A stretch of DNA of 12,571 nt from an uncultured Ignavibacteria bacterium. GTDB taxonomy: Bacteria; Bacteroidota; Ignavibacteria; Kapaibacteriales; UBA961. Every line of letters starts with the position of its first letter. The first letter of the stretch is position 1. The position numbers were made by a program, and so were the translations under genes. Below are positions 1 to 8,001 of this stretch, piece by piece. The notes beneath the pieces were generated by a model, which was given only the letters and a program-made list of their open reading frames with translations, was not told the origin of the DNA and searched no databases. Location: NCBI GenBank assembly GCA_937868245.1, contig CALMMI010000137.1, positions 1-12,571 on the forward strand. The letters are read 5' to 3'.

Positions 1-598
1 CTATGCATGAAGATCTGTTTTCGGTTCTTTCGGGTGTCCATTGGGGGGATGCATCCCTATATTTTGGAGGAAGGAACCACGAAAGGGATTTTATGATTGC
101 AGTCGTATCATCACCGTGATCCACCAAATCAATATTCTTTTTTCGTTCTAATGCAAGTAGAGTACCATCGAGACTTGTTTCAAATTTCAAATAATAATTA
201 AGTGTGGTTTTATTCTTTTTTGAAGCATTTGGTCCTCCACCTAAATTGAAATTTACGTTTTCACTTTCTTTTTTTTGTACAATCGTAACTTTTGAAACGT
301 ATGGAATTTTGAAGTAATCTATATACTGCTTCGTAGCAAGCGTACCGAGAGTGTCAGTGATTGCTGCAGTTAGTTCACTATTGAAACTTGGGCGTATGGA
401 TATGGTAACAGTATCATGGGAGATATCTGATTCGTGCAATAAACTGTCAGTAACAGCTTCCGTTATTATAGGGGATGCTACTTTCAGTTCCGGAGTTATC
501 CAATAGGTCTTCATCATGCAGAACAGAACAAGTCCGGCTGCTCCAAGCGCGAAAACTATCCAGTCGGTCTTTCTGCGGATTTGGGGGAAGTAATCCAT
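1..598 (-). CDS. Membrane-anchored hypothetical protein, C-terminus beyond the window
   Basis: An open frame of 199 codons runs on the minus strand from an ATG at 596-598 to the left edge with no stop, so the gene is partial at its 3' end. The product starts MDYFPQIRRKTDWIVFALGA: a short basic head, then a hydrophobic stretch at about residues 12-28 that should be one N-terminal membrane anchor, with the rest outside the cytoplasm. The remainder is polar with alternating hydrophobic residues, rich in Thr, Ser, Lys and Asp, and includes a GGGPNASKKNK turn. I recognise no catalytic motif and no family. It lies downstream of the terminator that ends the cytochrome gene, so it probably has its own promoter in 599-818. 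No Shine-Dalgarno site precedes the ATG. The unbroken frame and the sensible membrane anchor support a real gene; the function is unknown. Confidence 0.6.
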   Translation of the reverse strand, partial: MDYFPQIRRKTDWIVFALGAAGLVLFCMMKTYWITPELKVASPIITEAVTDSLLHESDISHDTVTISIRPSFNSELTAAITDTLGTLATKQYIDYFKIPYVSKVTIVQKKESENVNFNLGGGPNASKKNKTTLNYYLKFETSLDGTLLALERKKNIDLVDHGDDTTAIIKSLSWFLPPKYRDASPQWTPERTENRSSCI

Positions 599-818
599 AA
601 TGATTGGGAGTTCAAACTCGAAATAGTTGAAAAACCGATGTCCTTAATCCAATGTGTTGCAAATATCAATACAACAAGAGATAAAAAACTACCCTGAATT
701 TCCCCAAAAATAACAAAAAAACACCGTTTATAGCCCTGAAAGGTGGATATACTTCCGACTTCCTATTACTCTCAACATTTTCTACCTATTAATGTATAAG
801 CAAAGTGGATATATTCAC
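599..818. other. AT-rich intergenic region
   Basis: No open frame of useful length is seen on either strand. The stretch must hold the promoter of the minus-strand gene starting at 598, but I could not pick a convincing promoter match. The 9-base word GTGGATATA occurs at 743-751 and 805-813, which may be chance in such AT-rich DNA. Confidence 0.4.
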
Positions 819-858
819 AAAAAAAGCTCCGATGCCTGGTAAGGGCAAACGGAGCTTT
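819..858 (-). terminator. Intrinsic terminator of the cytochrome c gene
   Basis: A 9-bp perfect stem (823-831 with 850-858, AAAGCTCCG/CGGAGCTTT) encloses an 18-nt loop that can itself form 4 more pairs (833-836 with 844-847). On the minus strand it is followed by a T run (the A run at 819-825 on the plus strand). It starts 20 bp past the cytochrome stop codon. The plus-strand side has only a short T run, so the direction is minus. Confidence 0.85.
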
Positions 859-878
859 TAGCCGTAGTATGTGGCGAA

Positions 879-1406
879 TTATTTTGCGGGGAAAACGGGT
901 TCAAAGAGAATATATGGTGTTTTAGGTGTTTCGTTCGGTGGTACGGCAGGTGGGGCAACCTCTCCTTTAACGCCGAGTGATTTAACAAATTTGTAGATAG
1001 CACTTAGGTCGGATTTCGACATTGCATGTAAAGCCCACCACGGCATTGGAGGAGCACCTTTGGTTGTGCGTGCAAATTCCACCCATGAATCTTCCGTCAT
1101 GGAATTAATGAGTATTCTTAAATTAAGGGGATACGTAGTTCCCCACGGACCTTTGAATCCCATCGAAGAACCGGTAAGCCATTCTGATTCGGGCATTTTA
1201 CCACCTGACATACCAAAGCCGTCTGTATGGCAGTCATTACAGCCGCCAAGCATAATCAAGTATCTGCCTTGGGCAATTTGCTGGTCGATTTTTTGTTTAA
1301 CAGGAGGCATTGGTGCAGCCTCTGCTATATCACGTGGAGTAAACGTACAAGAAGATAGCGACACTACACCGGCAGTGAACATAGCGCAAAGAGATGAGTA
1401 AAACAT
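879..1406 (-). CDS. Monoheme cytochrome c lipoprotein
   Basis: Predicted 175-residue c-type cytochrome. It has one heme-attachment motif, CNDCH (residues 56-60), in a GGCNDCHTDGF context. A plausible Met axial ligand lies in APPMPWW (about residue 121), and the end is Pro-rich. The N-terminus is a hydrophobic signal segment ending in a lipobox, LSSC, with Cys20, so the mature protein should be a lipid-anchored electron carrier on the periplasmic side. Its redox partner cannot be told; it is not beside an oxidase gene. The start at 1404-1406 was chosen because it places a normal-length signal segment before the lipobox, although this segment lacks the usual Lys/Arg at its beginning. The frame is open up to an ATG at 1583, inside the preceding gene, but the added residues look non-coding. 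There is no clear Shine-Dalgarno site. The heme site is certain as seen; the start is less so. Confidence 0.85.
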   Translation of the reverse strand: MFYSSLCAMFTAGVVSLSSCTFTPRDIAEAAPMPPVKQKIDQQIAQGRYLIMLGGCNDCHTDGFGMSGGKMPESEWLTGSSMGFKGPWGTTYPLNLRILINSMTEDSWVEFARTTKGAPPMPWWALHAMSKSDLSAIYKFVKSLGVKGEVAPPAVPPNETPKTPYILFEPVFPAK

Positions 1407-1551
1407 AAAACAATCATAAAAGTAAAACAAAACAAATAGAATTATCTGCCACAAAATTCGTTGTTTTCTGCTGTAAGTTTCAGCCGTTTTACTGCTTACT
1501 TTTCGGTGTCGGGCTTTGGTTTTTGGGGCTAAAAAGTTGGGTTTGGCGGTG

Positions 1552-3108
1552 TTATTTGCTGACAGAATTGGAATGTGCTGCAAGTTTTGCGCAGAATAAT
1601 TCGGTTAGGGATTTACCTGATGTTTTGGATTCAAGCCAAAGGGGGAAATCGAATAAGTCCATAATTGTAGTGTCTTTAGCGGAACTTAATGTTTGAAGTT
1701 CTTTGCGAAGTTGATTGAAATGAATAAGTAATTCTCGTTTTGAGATTACACCCGAAACTTTTTTGAGAAAACGTAACACAATTTGTTCAGGTTTTCCAAG
1801 TCGCTCACGTTTTGCAAGGTAACGGTATGTTGAACGAACAGTATATTCAAGCAGGGAAGCATTACCTAGTTCAAAGTGAATAACCAATGCCAAAAGTTTG
1901 GCTGCCGAAACAATATCACGGCGAATATCGGGTTGTTCTTCAAGCGAACGGTTAAGCCAAACGAGGGCATCCTCCCACTTGCACAAAAAAACAAGCATTA
2001 CACAGATATTAAAACAAACCGGACGGTACATTTGCAGTCCGATTTCTTTCTTATAACGGGCAATCCCTTTTTGCCATATACCCAGCCGTTCAACTCCTTG
2101 TTCTAATTTCCCCGAATTAAGATAAAAAAGCACTTCCATACTTGTTCCCATGATAAATGCTTCAATTCGGGCTGCCTCGTACAATTTGTTGTCAAGTTTA
2201 TGAATCGTTTGTTCAAATTCAGATAGAGCTTTTTCCGCTTCACCGAATGAGCCTGCAAAAATACATCGCTGTACATACTGCTGCATACCACGAATATAAA
2301 CCATAGGTTTTTCGGCAACAAAATCTTGTCGAGTTTGCAAAATTTCGAAGCGTTTACGTGCATAGTATAAAGCTGCTTCTACATCATTTCCATAAAGGTT
2401 TTGGGCAACAACATGTGCATTGTAAAAACTAAGTTTTGCACTGTATGTAAGAGCAGTTTCTTCGGATTGCAAAAGCGGATTTGCTAAAATTGTAGCAAGT
2501 TCGGTGCTTGGTTCCCTGCCCGACATTCCATCTCTGCTGTTCAGTAGTGCAACCGCATCATTCAAATCACGGTACTTCTCCGTATTGTCGATATAGTTTA
2601 TAACTTTTACTTTCTCTTCGGTTATTTCTTTTAGCCTCTGGCGCACAGGAGCTGTTAACGCTGTGGCTTCAATGCCGACAAGTTGCCAATTTAGAATTTT
2701 GAGGGCAAGTTCCCATTCTTCGTATTGATAGGCAAGCGTCCTTGCCCGTGCTATTAGTTTTTTTGCCTGAGAGCGCAGGTTTCGCCGCCAGAGGAAAGAA
2801 ATATCCGCCAGCATTTCGAGTAATTCCCGTTCTACGGTTGATTCGCTGTGGAAAGCGCGCAAACTTTCGAGGATAAGTTTGTTGAGGTAGTTTTTAACTG
2901 CAGAAATGCGATGGGAAAAACCGGATTTTTCCAGACGGCGTTTGAGTAGTCCTTCATCCCATTCATCCATTTTATCGAGAATGGTAAAGAGAATGATATA
3001 GTCGTTTTTTTCTCCGATTACGTGTTTAGCCGTATATTTTTTGAAATATCCTTTTTCTGCGGAAGTAAGTGATTTTACTAAACGGAAAAGATCATCGGAG
3101 GATTTCAT
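1552..3108 (-). CDS. Helical-repeat (TPR-like) protein of unknown function
   Basis: A 518-residue soluble protein with no signal peptide or membrane segment. The N-terminus (DDLFRLVKSLTSAEKGYFKK) is a charged helical region of a kind I associate with uncharacterised proteins of about 500 residues in Bacteroidota and relatives. From about residue 100 on, pairs of amphipathic helices recur with small residues at turns (for example LIARARTLAYQYEEWELALK, and EEALVWL-like segments further on), suggesting a TPR-like solenoid used for protein binding. No catalytic motif was seen. It is 145 bp upstream of the cytochrome gene on the same strand, so co-transcription is possible but not shown. It is divergent from the small membrane protein gene at 3262. 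The fold class is inferred from helix periodicity only; no function can be given. Confidence 0.85.
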   Translation of the reverse strand: MKSSDDLFRLVKSLTSAEKGYFKKYTAKHVIGEKNDYIILFTILDKMDEWDEGLLKRRLEKSGFSHRISAVKNYLNKLILESLRAFHSESTVERELLEMLADISFLWRRNLRSQAKKLIARARTLAYQYEEWELALKILNWQLVGIEATALTAPVRQRLKEITEEKVKVINYIDNTEKYRDLNDAVALLNSRDGMSGREPSTELATILANPLLQSEETALTYSAKLSFYNAHVVAQNLYGNDVEAALYYARKRFEILQTRQDFVAEKPMVYIRGMQQYVQRCIFAGSFGEAEKALSEFEQTIHKLDNKLYEAARIEAFIMGTSMEVLFYLNSGKLEQGVERLGIWQKGIARYKKEIGLQMYRPVCFNICVMLVFLCKWEDALVWLNRSLEEQPDIRRDIVSAAKLLALVIHFELGNASLLEYTVRSTYRYLAKRERLGKPEQIVLRFLKKVSGVISKRELLIHFNQLRKELQTLSSAKDTTIMDLFDFPLWLESKTSGKSLTELFCAKLAAHSNSVSK

Positions 3109-3261
3109 TAGTAACTTAATTTGTATGACTTATAAAACTAATCAAATTTCTAAGAAAAAGTAAGAAGGAGTCAGTCTAAAAGATTGTCTGTTGCTACACG
3201 TCCCATCAAACTATCTTGTTCTTCTTCTGAATTTACTGTTTAACTATAGCGGAATCGTACT

Positions 3262-3435
3262 ATGTGGGTACATTTTTTAATCGGTGTATTTTGTTTACTC
3301 GGCTTTGGACGAATGTTTATTCTGTTTAAGCGACTTGGAGGTGAGAACCAACAGCGTACCCTGCGCGAATTGATTATCATCTTTGCAATACTGTTTGTTG
3401 CACCGTTTGTACTCTCTGCGTTTCTGATACGGTAG
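3262..3435 (+). CDS. Small two-helix membrane protein (57 residues)
   Basis: ATG at 3262, TAG at 3433-3435, encoding 57 residues. The product has a hydrophobic stretch at about residues 2-22 (VHFLIGVFCLLGFG), a short basic/polar loop (FKRLGGENQQRTLRE), and a second hydrophobic stretch at about 37-56 (LIIIFAILFVAPFVLSAFLI), then Arg as the last residue. This is a clean two-transmembrane hairpin with a positively charged loop that would face the cytoplasm. The frame ends 3 bp before the convergent mraY stop, as expected of a real gene in compact packing. No Shine-Dalgarno site is evident. I do not recognise the family. A chance ORF with two such well-formed helices is possible but unlikely. Confidence 0.6.
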   Translation: MWVHFLIGVFCLLGFGRMFILFKRLGGENQQRTLRELIIIFAILFVAPFVLSAFLIR

Positions 3436-3438
3436 CAC

Positions 3439-4569
3439 TTATCGCACTTTGAACGTTGCCATGGCTACAATTGCCAACATTACCGCTACGATGTAAAGTC
3501 TTACCACGCTTTTAGATTCATGCCATCCGCTTTTCTCGAAATGATGATGGAGAGGGGACAACTTCAGTAATCGCCTACCTTCGCCAAATCGTTTCTTGGT
3601 ATATTTGAAATAACTTACCTGAATAATAACCGAAAGCGTTTCGGCAAAGAAAATGCCACCCAAAATCGGCAGTAAGAATTCTTTTTTAATTAGAATACAC
3701 AAGCAACCTACGGCACCACCCAATGCCAGCGACCCTGTATCACCCATAAAAACTTGGGCAGGATACGAGTTGTACCATAAGAATCCCAAAGCAGCACCTA
3801 CCAATGCGGCACAAAAAATAGTAAGTTCATCTGCTCCCCGAAGATGAATGATATTAAGATATGAGGCAAACGTTGCATTGCCGGACATATAGGAGATAAC
3901 AGCAAGTGCGAGAGCAACGACACCAACCGTACCAATTGCCAAACCGTCCAACCCGTCGGTTAGGTTTACAGCATTTGAAGTAGCTGTAATGATAAATATT
4001 ACAACGGGTATATAGAGAAATCCAAAATTAAAATTGATGTTCTTGGCAAAAGGAACGGTAGTCAGTGTACTGATTTTTCCAAAAACAGGTGAGAACCAAT
4101 CAGGAAAAAAATAAATTGACCCACCTACAATTAAGCCAACAAGTACCTGCCCGATAATTTTATACCGTCCGATTAGCCCTTTCCGTAATTTCTTTACAAC
4201 TTTCAGGTAATCGTCAAGAAAGCCGACCAATCCGAGAAGCCCTGTTACAAGTACAATAAGGATAATATACATATTGAAAATGTTTGCCCACAGGAGTGTC
4301 GGGACAAGGAGGGCGGTAAGCACAATCAATCCTCCCATAGTAGGCGTACCGGCTTTGAGTGAATGATTGCCAACTGCTTGAAGTTCACTTTTGGCAGATT
4401 CACCGATTTGCTTGCGCTTGAGAATCTTAATGATTTTAGGACCAACGATAAAGCTGATGAGGAGAGCAGTAATAGCTGCCGCTGCAGCGCGAAAAGTAAC
4501 ATATTGAAACACACCAAACCCCGGTGTTTCAAAGGTAGTTCTGAGCCATTGAGCTAAATAGTAGAGCAT
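3439..4569 (-). CDS. mraY: Phospho-N-acetylmuramoyl-pentapeptide-transferase (MraY)
   Basis: Integral membrane enzyme that transfers phospho-MurNAc-pentapeptide from the UDP-linked precursor to undecaprenyl phosphate, making lipid I at the cytoplasmic face. At 376 residues the length is normal. Family signatures are present in order: GTPTMGG (about 74-80), the Mg-binding Asp pair in FLDDYLKVV (119-120), NAVNLTDGLDGLA (about 199-211), FMGDTGSLALGGA (about 274-286), and the LSPLHHHFEKSGW loop with His341-343. About ten hydrophobic helices surround them. The start at 4567-4569 gives the expected N-terminus; no Shine-Dalgarno site is seen. The gene is not beside murF, murD, ftsW or murG. Its upstream neighbour, 72 bp away on the same strand, is a methyltransferase, and downstream it converges with the small membrane protein gene. 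Identification is secure. Confidence 0.97.
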   Translation of the reverse strand: MLYYLAQWLRTTFETPGFGVFQYVTFRAAAAAITALLISFIVGPKIIKILKRKQIGESAKSELQAVGNHSLKAGTPTMGGLIVLTALLVPTLLWANIFNMYIILIVLVTGLLGLVGFLDDYLKVVKKLRKGLIGRYKIIGQVLVGLIVGGSIYFFPDWFSPVFGKISTLTTVPFAKNINFNFGFLYIPVVIFIITATSNAVNLTDGLDGLAIGTVGVVALALAVISYMSGNATFASYLNIIHLRGADELTIFCAALVGAALGFLWYNSYPAQVFMGDTGSLALGGAVGCLCILIKKEFLLPILGGIFFAETLSVIIQVSYFKYTKKRFGEGRRLLKLSPLHHHFEKSGWHESKSVVRLYIVAVMLAIVAMATFKVR

Positions 4570-4641
4570 AATTCTATAGTATTTCCTTGTTATCTATGAA
4601 ATAAAATAACGTCAGACTTTCAAAAGGATTTTTCAAATAAA

Positions 4642-5733
4642 TCATCGTTTCCGTAGAGCCAAGGCAATAATATCCGCATTAGTCGGGTTGATAAACTGTG
4701 GGGTGTAATTTCCGGGAGAATGCAATTCACCGCCGATAAACTCAATATCCACAATTTCAAAAAGATTCTGGGGTGCAAGCCTTTCCATTGCCGATTGCAT
4801 TGAGTAATATCGCTGCAAATAATTATGTGGACGGATTCCGGTGTCCTCATGCGCCCAATGATGATCGTAGGGGGTTGTTACGGCTATGATTCCGTTTGGA
4901 CGGAGAAGCCTGTGAATTTCCCTCATTGCACGGCAGTCACCATCGTGAGGGATATGTTCAACAGTCGAGATCATTAATGCCTGATCGAAGGATTCATTCG
5001 GGTAGGAAGTTCCGGTTATGTCTTGTAATTCAACCCTAAATGGCTTTGGAAGTTTCGAAGCTACCCCTTGCTGGTATTTTACTCCCACTTCATCAATATC
5101 AATGGAAGTTACATCCAGACCGCGCTCGGCAAGGTAACGAGGGATGAACGTTTCAAGTGATCCAATGTCGATTATTGAAGAGCCTGCTTTGTAATCTACT
5201 TGTGCAAGTGACCATGAATATTCCAAACGGCGAAGCCAACCGAATGGTCCGTATTTGTCACAATCTGCATTCTCACTCGGTGGGAGTTTTGTCCGGTTAT
5301 GGAATAACTCTTCCCATCCGCTTGGGAATTCAAGTTCGTAAAATCTTTGTGAAGGGGCGAGTAGCTTTTTATATGGAGTGAGCTTTGTGCTTAGCAATCG
5401 AGAAAGAGTCTGTTGGATTGCCATTACCTCATCCGGAGTAGATGAAATTGAAAAAACAGTTCTGTCAATACCCTGCACCTTGTTTTCTCTGTCGGAAGTT
5501 GTAATGACTACACAATCCGAAGGAAGTGTGGCAATCATTTGAAGTTCAGGATAGGGAATAGGACTTGGTACAATAGGATGCCATGGCAATAAACCAAATG
5601 ACCCGTCGTGCCAAACCGACCATGAGCAATTATAATGAAACGTAAAGTAATGGATAAGTTTAGCCAGTTGTTGTCTCATTTCATCGCTGTTGGAAGCAAG
5701 CAAATGAGAATCGAGGATAAAGGTAAATGACAT
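4642..5733 (-). CDS. SAM-dependent methyltransferase with an unrecognised N-terminal region
   Basis: A 363-residue protein. Residues about 185-295 form a class I Rossmann methyltransferase: motif I is IIDIGSLETFIPRYL (about 187-201), the acidic residue after strand 2 lies in VTSIDIDEVG (about 208-217), then STVEHIPHDGD (about 256-266) and RLLRPNGIIAVTTPYDHHW (about 277-293). This arrangement is that of the methyltransferase type 11 group. Motif I reads DIGSLET where the family usually has DxGCGxG, so it is divergent, but the rest is intact. Residues 1-180 match nothing I know; they hold Trp- and Pro-rich stretches and could bind the substrate. The C-terminal tail (GGELHSPGNYTPQF) is unassigned. 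It precedes mraY by 72 bp on the same strand, so the two may be co-transcribed. The substrate is unknown; small-molecule or glycan methylation is possible. Confidence 0.85.
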   Translation of the reverse strand: MSFTFILDSHLLASNSDEMRQQLAKLIHYFTFHYNCSWSVWHDGSFGLLPWHPIVPSPIPYPELQMIATLPSDCVVITTSDRENKVQGIDRTVFSISSTPDEVMAIQQTLSRLLSTKLTPYKKLLAPSQRFYELEFPSGWEELFHNRTKLPPSENADCDKYGPFGWLRRLEYSWSLAQVDYKAGSSIIDIGSLETFIPRYLAERGLDVTSIDIDEVGVKYQQGVASKLPKPFRVELQDITGTSYPNESFDQALMISTVEHIPHDGDCRAMREIHRLLRPNGIIAVTTPYDHHWAHEDTGIRPHNYLQRYYSMQSAMERLAPQNLFEIVDIEFIGGELHSPGNYTPQFINPTNADIIALALRKR

Positions 5734-5923
5734 TGTAATAGCAATAGTTATGAAATGAAAGCTGTAGTTCGAGGTTTCTTAACGTAAAATGACTTGATGT
5801 ATTAGACTGCTATAGTTTACAATTGCAAAATAATCATAATTACTATTCCTATCTATAATTATTCAAATACTATGATAGTTTTACAATAGGGGACATTATG
5901 ACGATGACAACCTGAGCATATAC

Positions 5924-6373
5924 CTACACAAAAAAACGCTCGTAATCCTCAAGAAAATATCGAAGTATCACTGCTGCTGCAATTTTATCCTTCATTCCCT
6001 TTTGTTGGCGTTGTTTCTTTTTCATACCCCCGGCAATCATCGTTTGGAATGCAGCCTGGGTGGAAAATGATTCATCGTACTCAATAATAGGAATTTCAAT
6101 CTCAACTTTTAGCTTCAGAATGAATTTTTCGATGCGCTTTACGATACTTGTTTTGCTGCCGTCCTCTCTGATAGGAATTCCCACAACTATTGCGCCAAGC
6201 CGTTCAATTTGTATAAAACGCCGGATATTATCCCATAGTTCAGGTGCTTCCGTAAGAAGTATATCCCGTGGTGAAATGGTAATGTGCAATTCATCGGTAA
6301 CGGCTAGCCCTATCCGTTTTGTTCCGAAATCCAAAGCAGCGATTCTTTTCCCTTTGAGCGGCGGAAGATCCAT
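5924..6373 (-). CDS. ruvX: RuvX/YqgF-family nuclease
   Basis: A 149-residue RNase H-like protein of the YqgF/RuvX family, which family knowledge links to 16S rRNA 5'-end processing and to Holliday-junction resolution. Visible motifs are LDFGTKRIGLAVTD (Asp15), VVGIPIREDGSKTS (about 64-76), IIEYDESFST (Asp100-Glu101; many relatives have DER here) and KDKIAAAVILRYFLE with the terminal catalytic Asp129. The length is typical. The start at 6371-6373 puts the first strand right after a short LPPLKGKR leader. It is transcribed away from nuoD, and a short inverted repeat (6416-6440) lies in its 5' leader. A 190-bp gap separates it from the methyltransferase gene, so co-transcription is uncertain. 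Confidence 0.93.
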   Translation of the reverse strand: MDLPPLKGKRIAALDFGTKRIGLAVTDELHITISPRDILLTEAPELWDNIRRFIQIERLGAIVVGIPIREDGSKTSIVKRIEKFILKLKVEIEIPIIEYDESFSTQAAFQTMIAGGMKKKQRQQKGMKDKIAAAVILRYFLEDYERFFV

Positions 6374-6415
6374 AATGTAAATAAAGATGTGAACGGGAAA
6401 TGATGTGCCTCTGCT

Positions 6416-6440
6416 GTCCTACTATGCTTATTCGTAGGAC
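6416..6440. repeat. Inverted repeat upstream of ruvX
   Basis: GTCCTAC (6416-6422) pairs perfectly with GTAGGAC (6434-6440) across an 11-nt spacer. It lies about 43 bp upstream of the ruvX start. It could be an operator half-site pair or a leader hairpin; no T run follows it on either strand, so it is not a terminator. Confidence 0.4.
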
Positions 6441-6640
6441 AAATATAACAAATGCGTACCAGCGAACCACTTTGTTTTTTTATCAATGAACAGAATTGTG
6501 ATAAATTTTTTCAGATGAGATTTTTACATAACAATATGAAATTTAAGAATATTCATCATTACAGGTTTAATTCTGATTCACTTTATGCAGTTTTCTCTTT
6601 GGTTAGCCGTTACGAGTTCCGTAAATTGCTTCATGAAATC

Positions 6641-6658
6641 ATGTAGCTTGTGCTACGT
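6641..6658. repeat. Short hairpin upstream of nuoD
   Basis: GTAGC (6643-6647) and GCTAC (6652-6656) flank a TTGT tetraloop, and the outer bases add a G-T and an A-T pair. It ends 48 bp before the nuoD start and could be a leader hairpin or operator. It is short enough to be chance. Confidence 0.3.
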
Positions 6659-6695
6659 CTGTTTTGTCCATCGCAAACGAAAAACGAATTTTTAC

Positions 6696-6700
6696 AAGGA
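6696..6700 (+). promoter_or_regulatory. Shine-Dalgarno site of nuoD
   Basis: AAGGA lies 6 nt before the ATG at 6707. It selects this start over the in-frame ATG at 6650, which has no such site. Confidence 0.7.
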
Positions 6701-6706
6701 ATTGCT

Positions 6707-7981
6707 ATGCAAATATCCAATACAGCCGCAATTGAACGCGCGCAAAACCTCCGCCAAAACAAGATTATCCATGAGTTAATGGATAAAGACACAACCGTAA
6801 TGTTCGAAGACCCGTTAGAGAACGACATGGTTCTCAATATGGGACCTCAGCATCCGGCAACACACGGTGTTTTGCGGGTTTTGCTCAGATTGGACGGAGA
6901 GACTATTATCAAATGTGTACCTGAACTTGGTTATCTGCACCGCGGCTACGAGAAAATTGCAGAGAATATGACCTATAATGAGTTCATACCTCATACAGAC
7001 CGCCTTGATTATATGGCTCCGATGTCGAATAACGTTGCTATCTGTATGGCAATTGAGAAAGCAATCGGTATAGAAGTACCAACTCGAGCACAGTGGATTA
7101 GAACGTTGGTTTGCGAACTTGCTCGTGTCTCCTCCCACCTAATGGGTATGGGGGCTACCAGTATGGACGTTGGTGCGCTTACTCTGTTCTTGTGGACATT
7201 CACTGAACGTGAAAAACTGTATGATGTTTTTGAATTGATATGCGGTGCCCGTTTCACGACGAGTTATGCGCGTATTGGCGGAGTAGCAAACGATATTGAT
7301 GCTGCAACCCTCAGGAAAGCACGTGAATGGGCAAATCAATTCCCGGGAGAACTTCATTATTTTGAGCAATTGGTAAATCGTAACCGGATTTTTGTGGATA
7401 GGCTTGCAGGTGTGGGCTATATGCCTCCCGAGAAAGCAATTGCATTGGGATTGAGCGGACCTTGCTTGCGCGGTTCGGGTGTCCCTCGCGACTTACGTAA
7501 GGATGAACCATATCTAGTGTACGACCAGCTCGACTTTGAAGTGATTACCCATAACGATTGTGATGTATGGGCGCGGTATAAAGTCCGGGTAGAGGAAATG
7601 AAGCAATCTATCAGACTTATCCATCAGATATTGGATATGATGCCTGCCGGCGAAATCCATACTGATGATGCACAGAATGTAATCCCGAGCAAAGCAAATA
7701 TCTATACAAAGATGGAGGAGCTTATAAGCGACTTTATGCTCGTTAATTTCGGTGCAATGCCGCCAAAGGGTGATACCTATACGGCAATTGAAAGTCCGAA
7801 GGGTGAACTTGGGTTCTATATAGTATCCGACGGAACAGGGCAGCCGTGGAAGTTGAAAATACGCTCACCCTCATCGTCGAACTTACAGGCTCTTAAATAC
7901 ATGAGCGAAGGCTCGATGATTTCTGATATAGTTGCCATTATCGGTTCGATAGACCCGGTGATGGGCGAAGCGGATAAGTGA
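6707..7981 (+). CDS. nuoD: NADH-quinone oxidoreductase subunit D (complex I 49-kDa subunit)
   Basis: A 424-residue peripheral-arm subunit of complex I that, with NuoB, forms the quinone-reduction site. Hallmarks in order are LNMGPQHPATHGVLR (about 43-57, with the conserved His pair), GYLHRGYEKIAE (about 75-86), PHTDRLDYMAPMSNN (about 95-109), RVSSHLMGMGA, GARFTTSYARIGGV, and a C-terminal KIRSPSSSNLQAL stretch ending in MGEADK. The length matches a stand-alone NuoD, not a NuoCD fusion. The frame extends upstream to 6650, but the start at 6707 is preferred because of the Shine-Dalgarno site and because NuoD needs no such extension. No other nuo gene flanks it: ruvX is divergent upstream, and a strong terminator ends the unit 21 bp downstream. 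The partner subunits must be encoded elsewhere. Identification is secure. Confidence 0.97.
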   Translation: MQISNTAAIERAQNLRQNKIIHELMDKDTTVMFEDPLENDMVLNMGPQHPATHGVLRVLLRLDGETIIKCVPELGYLHRGYEKIAENMTYNEFIPHTDRLDYMAPMSNNVAICMAIEKAIGIEVPTRAQWIRTLVCELARVSSHLMGMGATSMDVGALTLFLWTFTEREKLYDVFELICGARFTTSYARIGGVANDIDAATLRKAREWANQFPGELHYFEQLVNRNRIFVDRLAGVGYMPPEKAIALGLSGPCLRGSGVPRDLRKDEPYLVYDQLDFEVITHNDCDVWARYKVRVEEMKQSIRLIHQILDMMPAGEIHTDDAQNVIPSKANIYTKMEELISDFMLVNFGAMPPKGDTYTAIESPKGELGFYIVSDGTGQPWKLKIRSPSSSNLQALKYMSEGSMISDIVAIIGSIDPVMGEADK

Positions 7982-8001
7982 TTGTTGTGGTGTGAATTTA
8001 G

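Larger units (their letters stand above)
6374..6706. other. Divergent intergenic region between ruvX and nuoD
   Basis: This 333-bp AT-rich stretch must carry promoters for both divergent genes. It holds two short inverted repeats (6416-6440 and 6641-6658, listed separately) and the nuoD ribosome-binding site. A 64-codon plus-strand frame at 6452-6646 has no coding character. I could not assign promoter boxes with confidence. Confidence 0.5.

Noticed and set aside
743..813. Direct repeat GTGGATATA at 743-751 and 805-813
   Set aside because: Only two 9-base copies in AT-rich DNA, without regular spacing or further copies; not enough to call a repeat or CRISPR.
1060..1401. 113-codon plus-strand frame opposite the cytochrome gene
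   Set aside because: It lies entirely antisense to a gene with a clear heme motif; the translation looks like a shadow frame.
1407..1583. N-terminal extension of the cytochrome to an ATG at 1583
   Set aside because: It would overlap the end of the preceding gene, adds a non-protein-like basic stretch, and would place the lipobox far from the N-terminus.
6452..6646. 64-codon plus-strand frame upstream of nuoD
   Set aside because: The translation has no domain-like pattern, no ribosome site and lies in an AT-rich promoter region.
6650..6706. Longer nuoD start at 6650
   Set aside because: It adds 19 residues with no family counterpart and lacks a Shine-Dalgarno site, while the ATG at 6707 has AAGGA at proper spacing.
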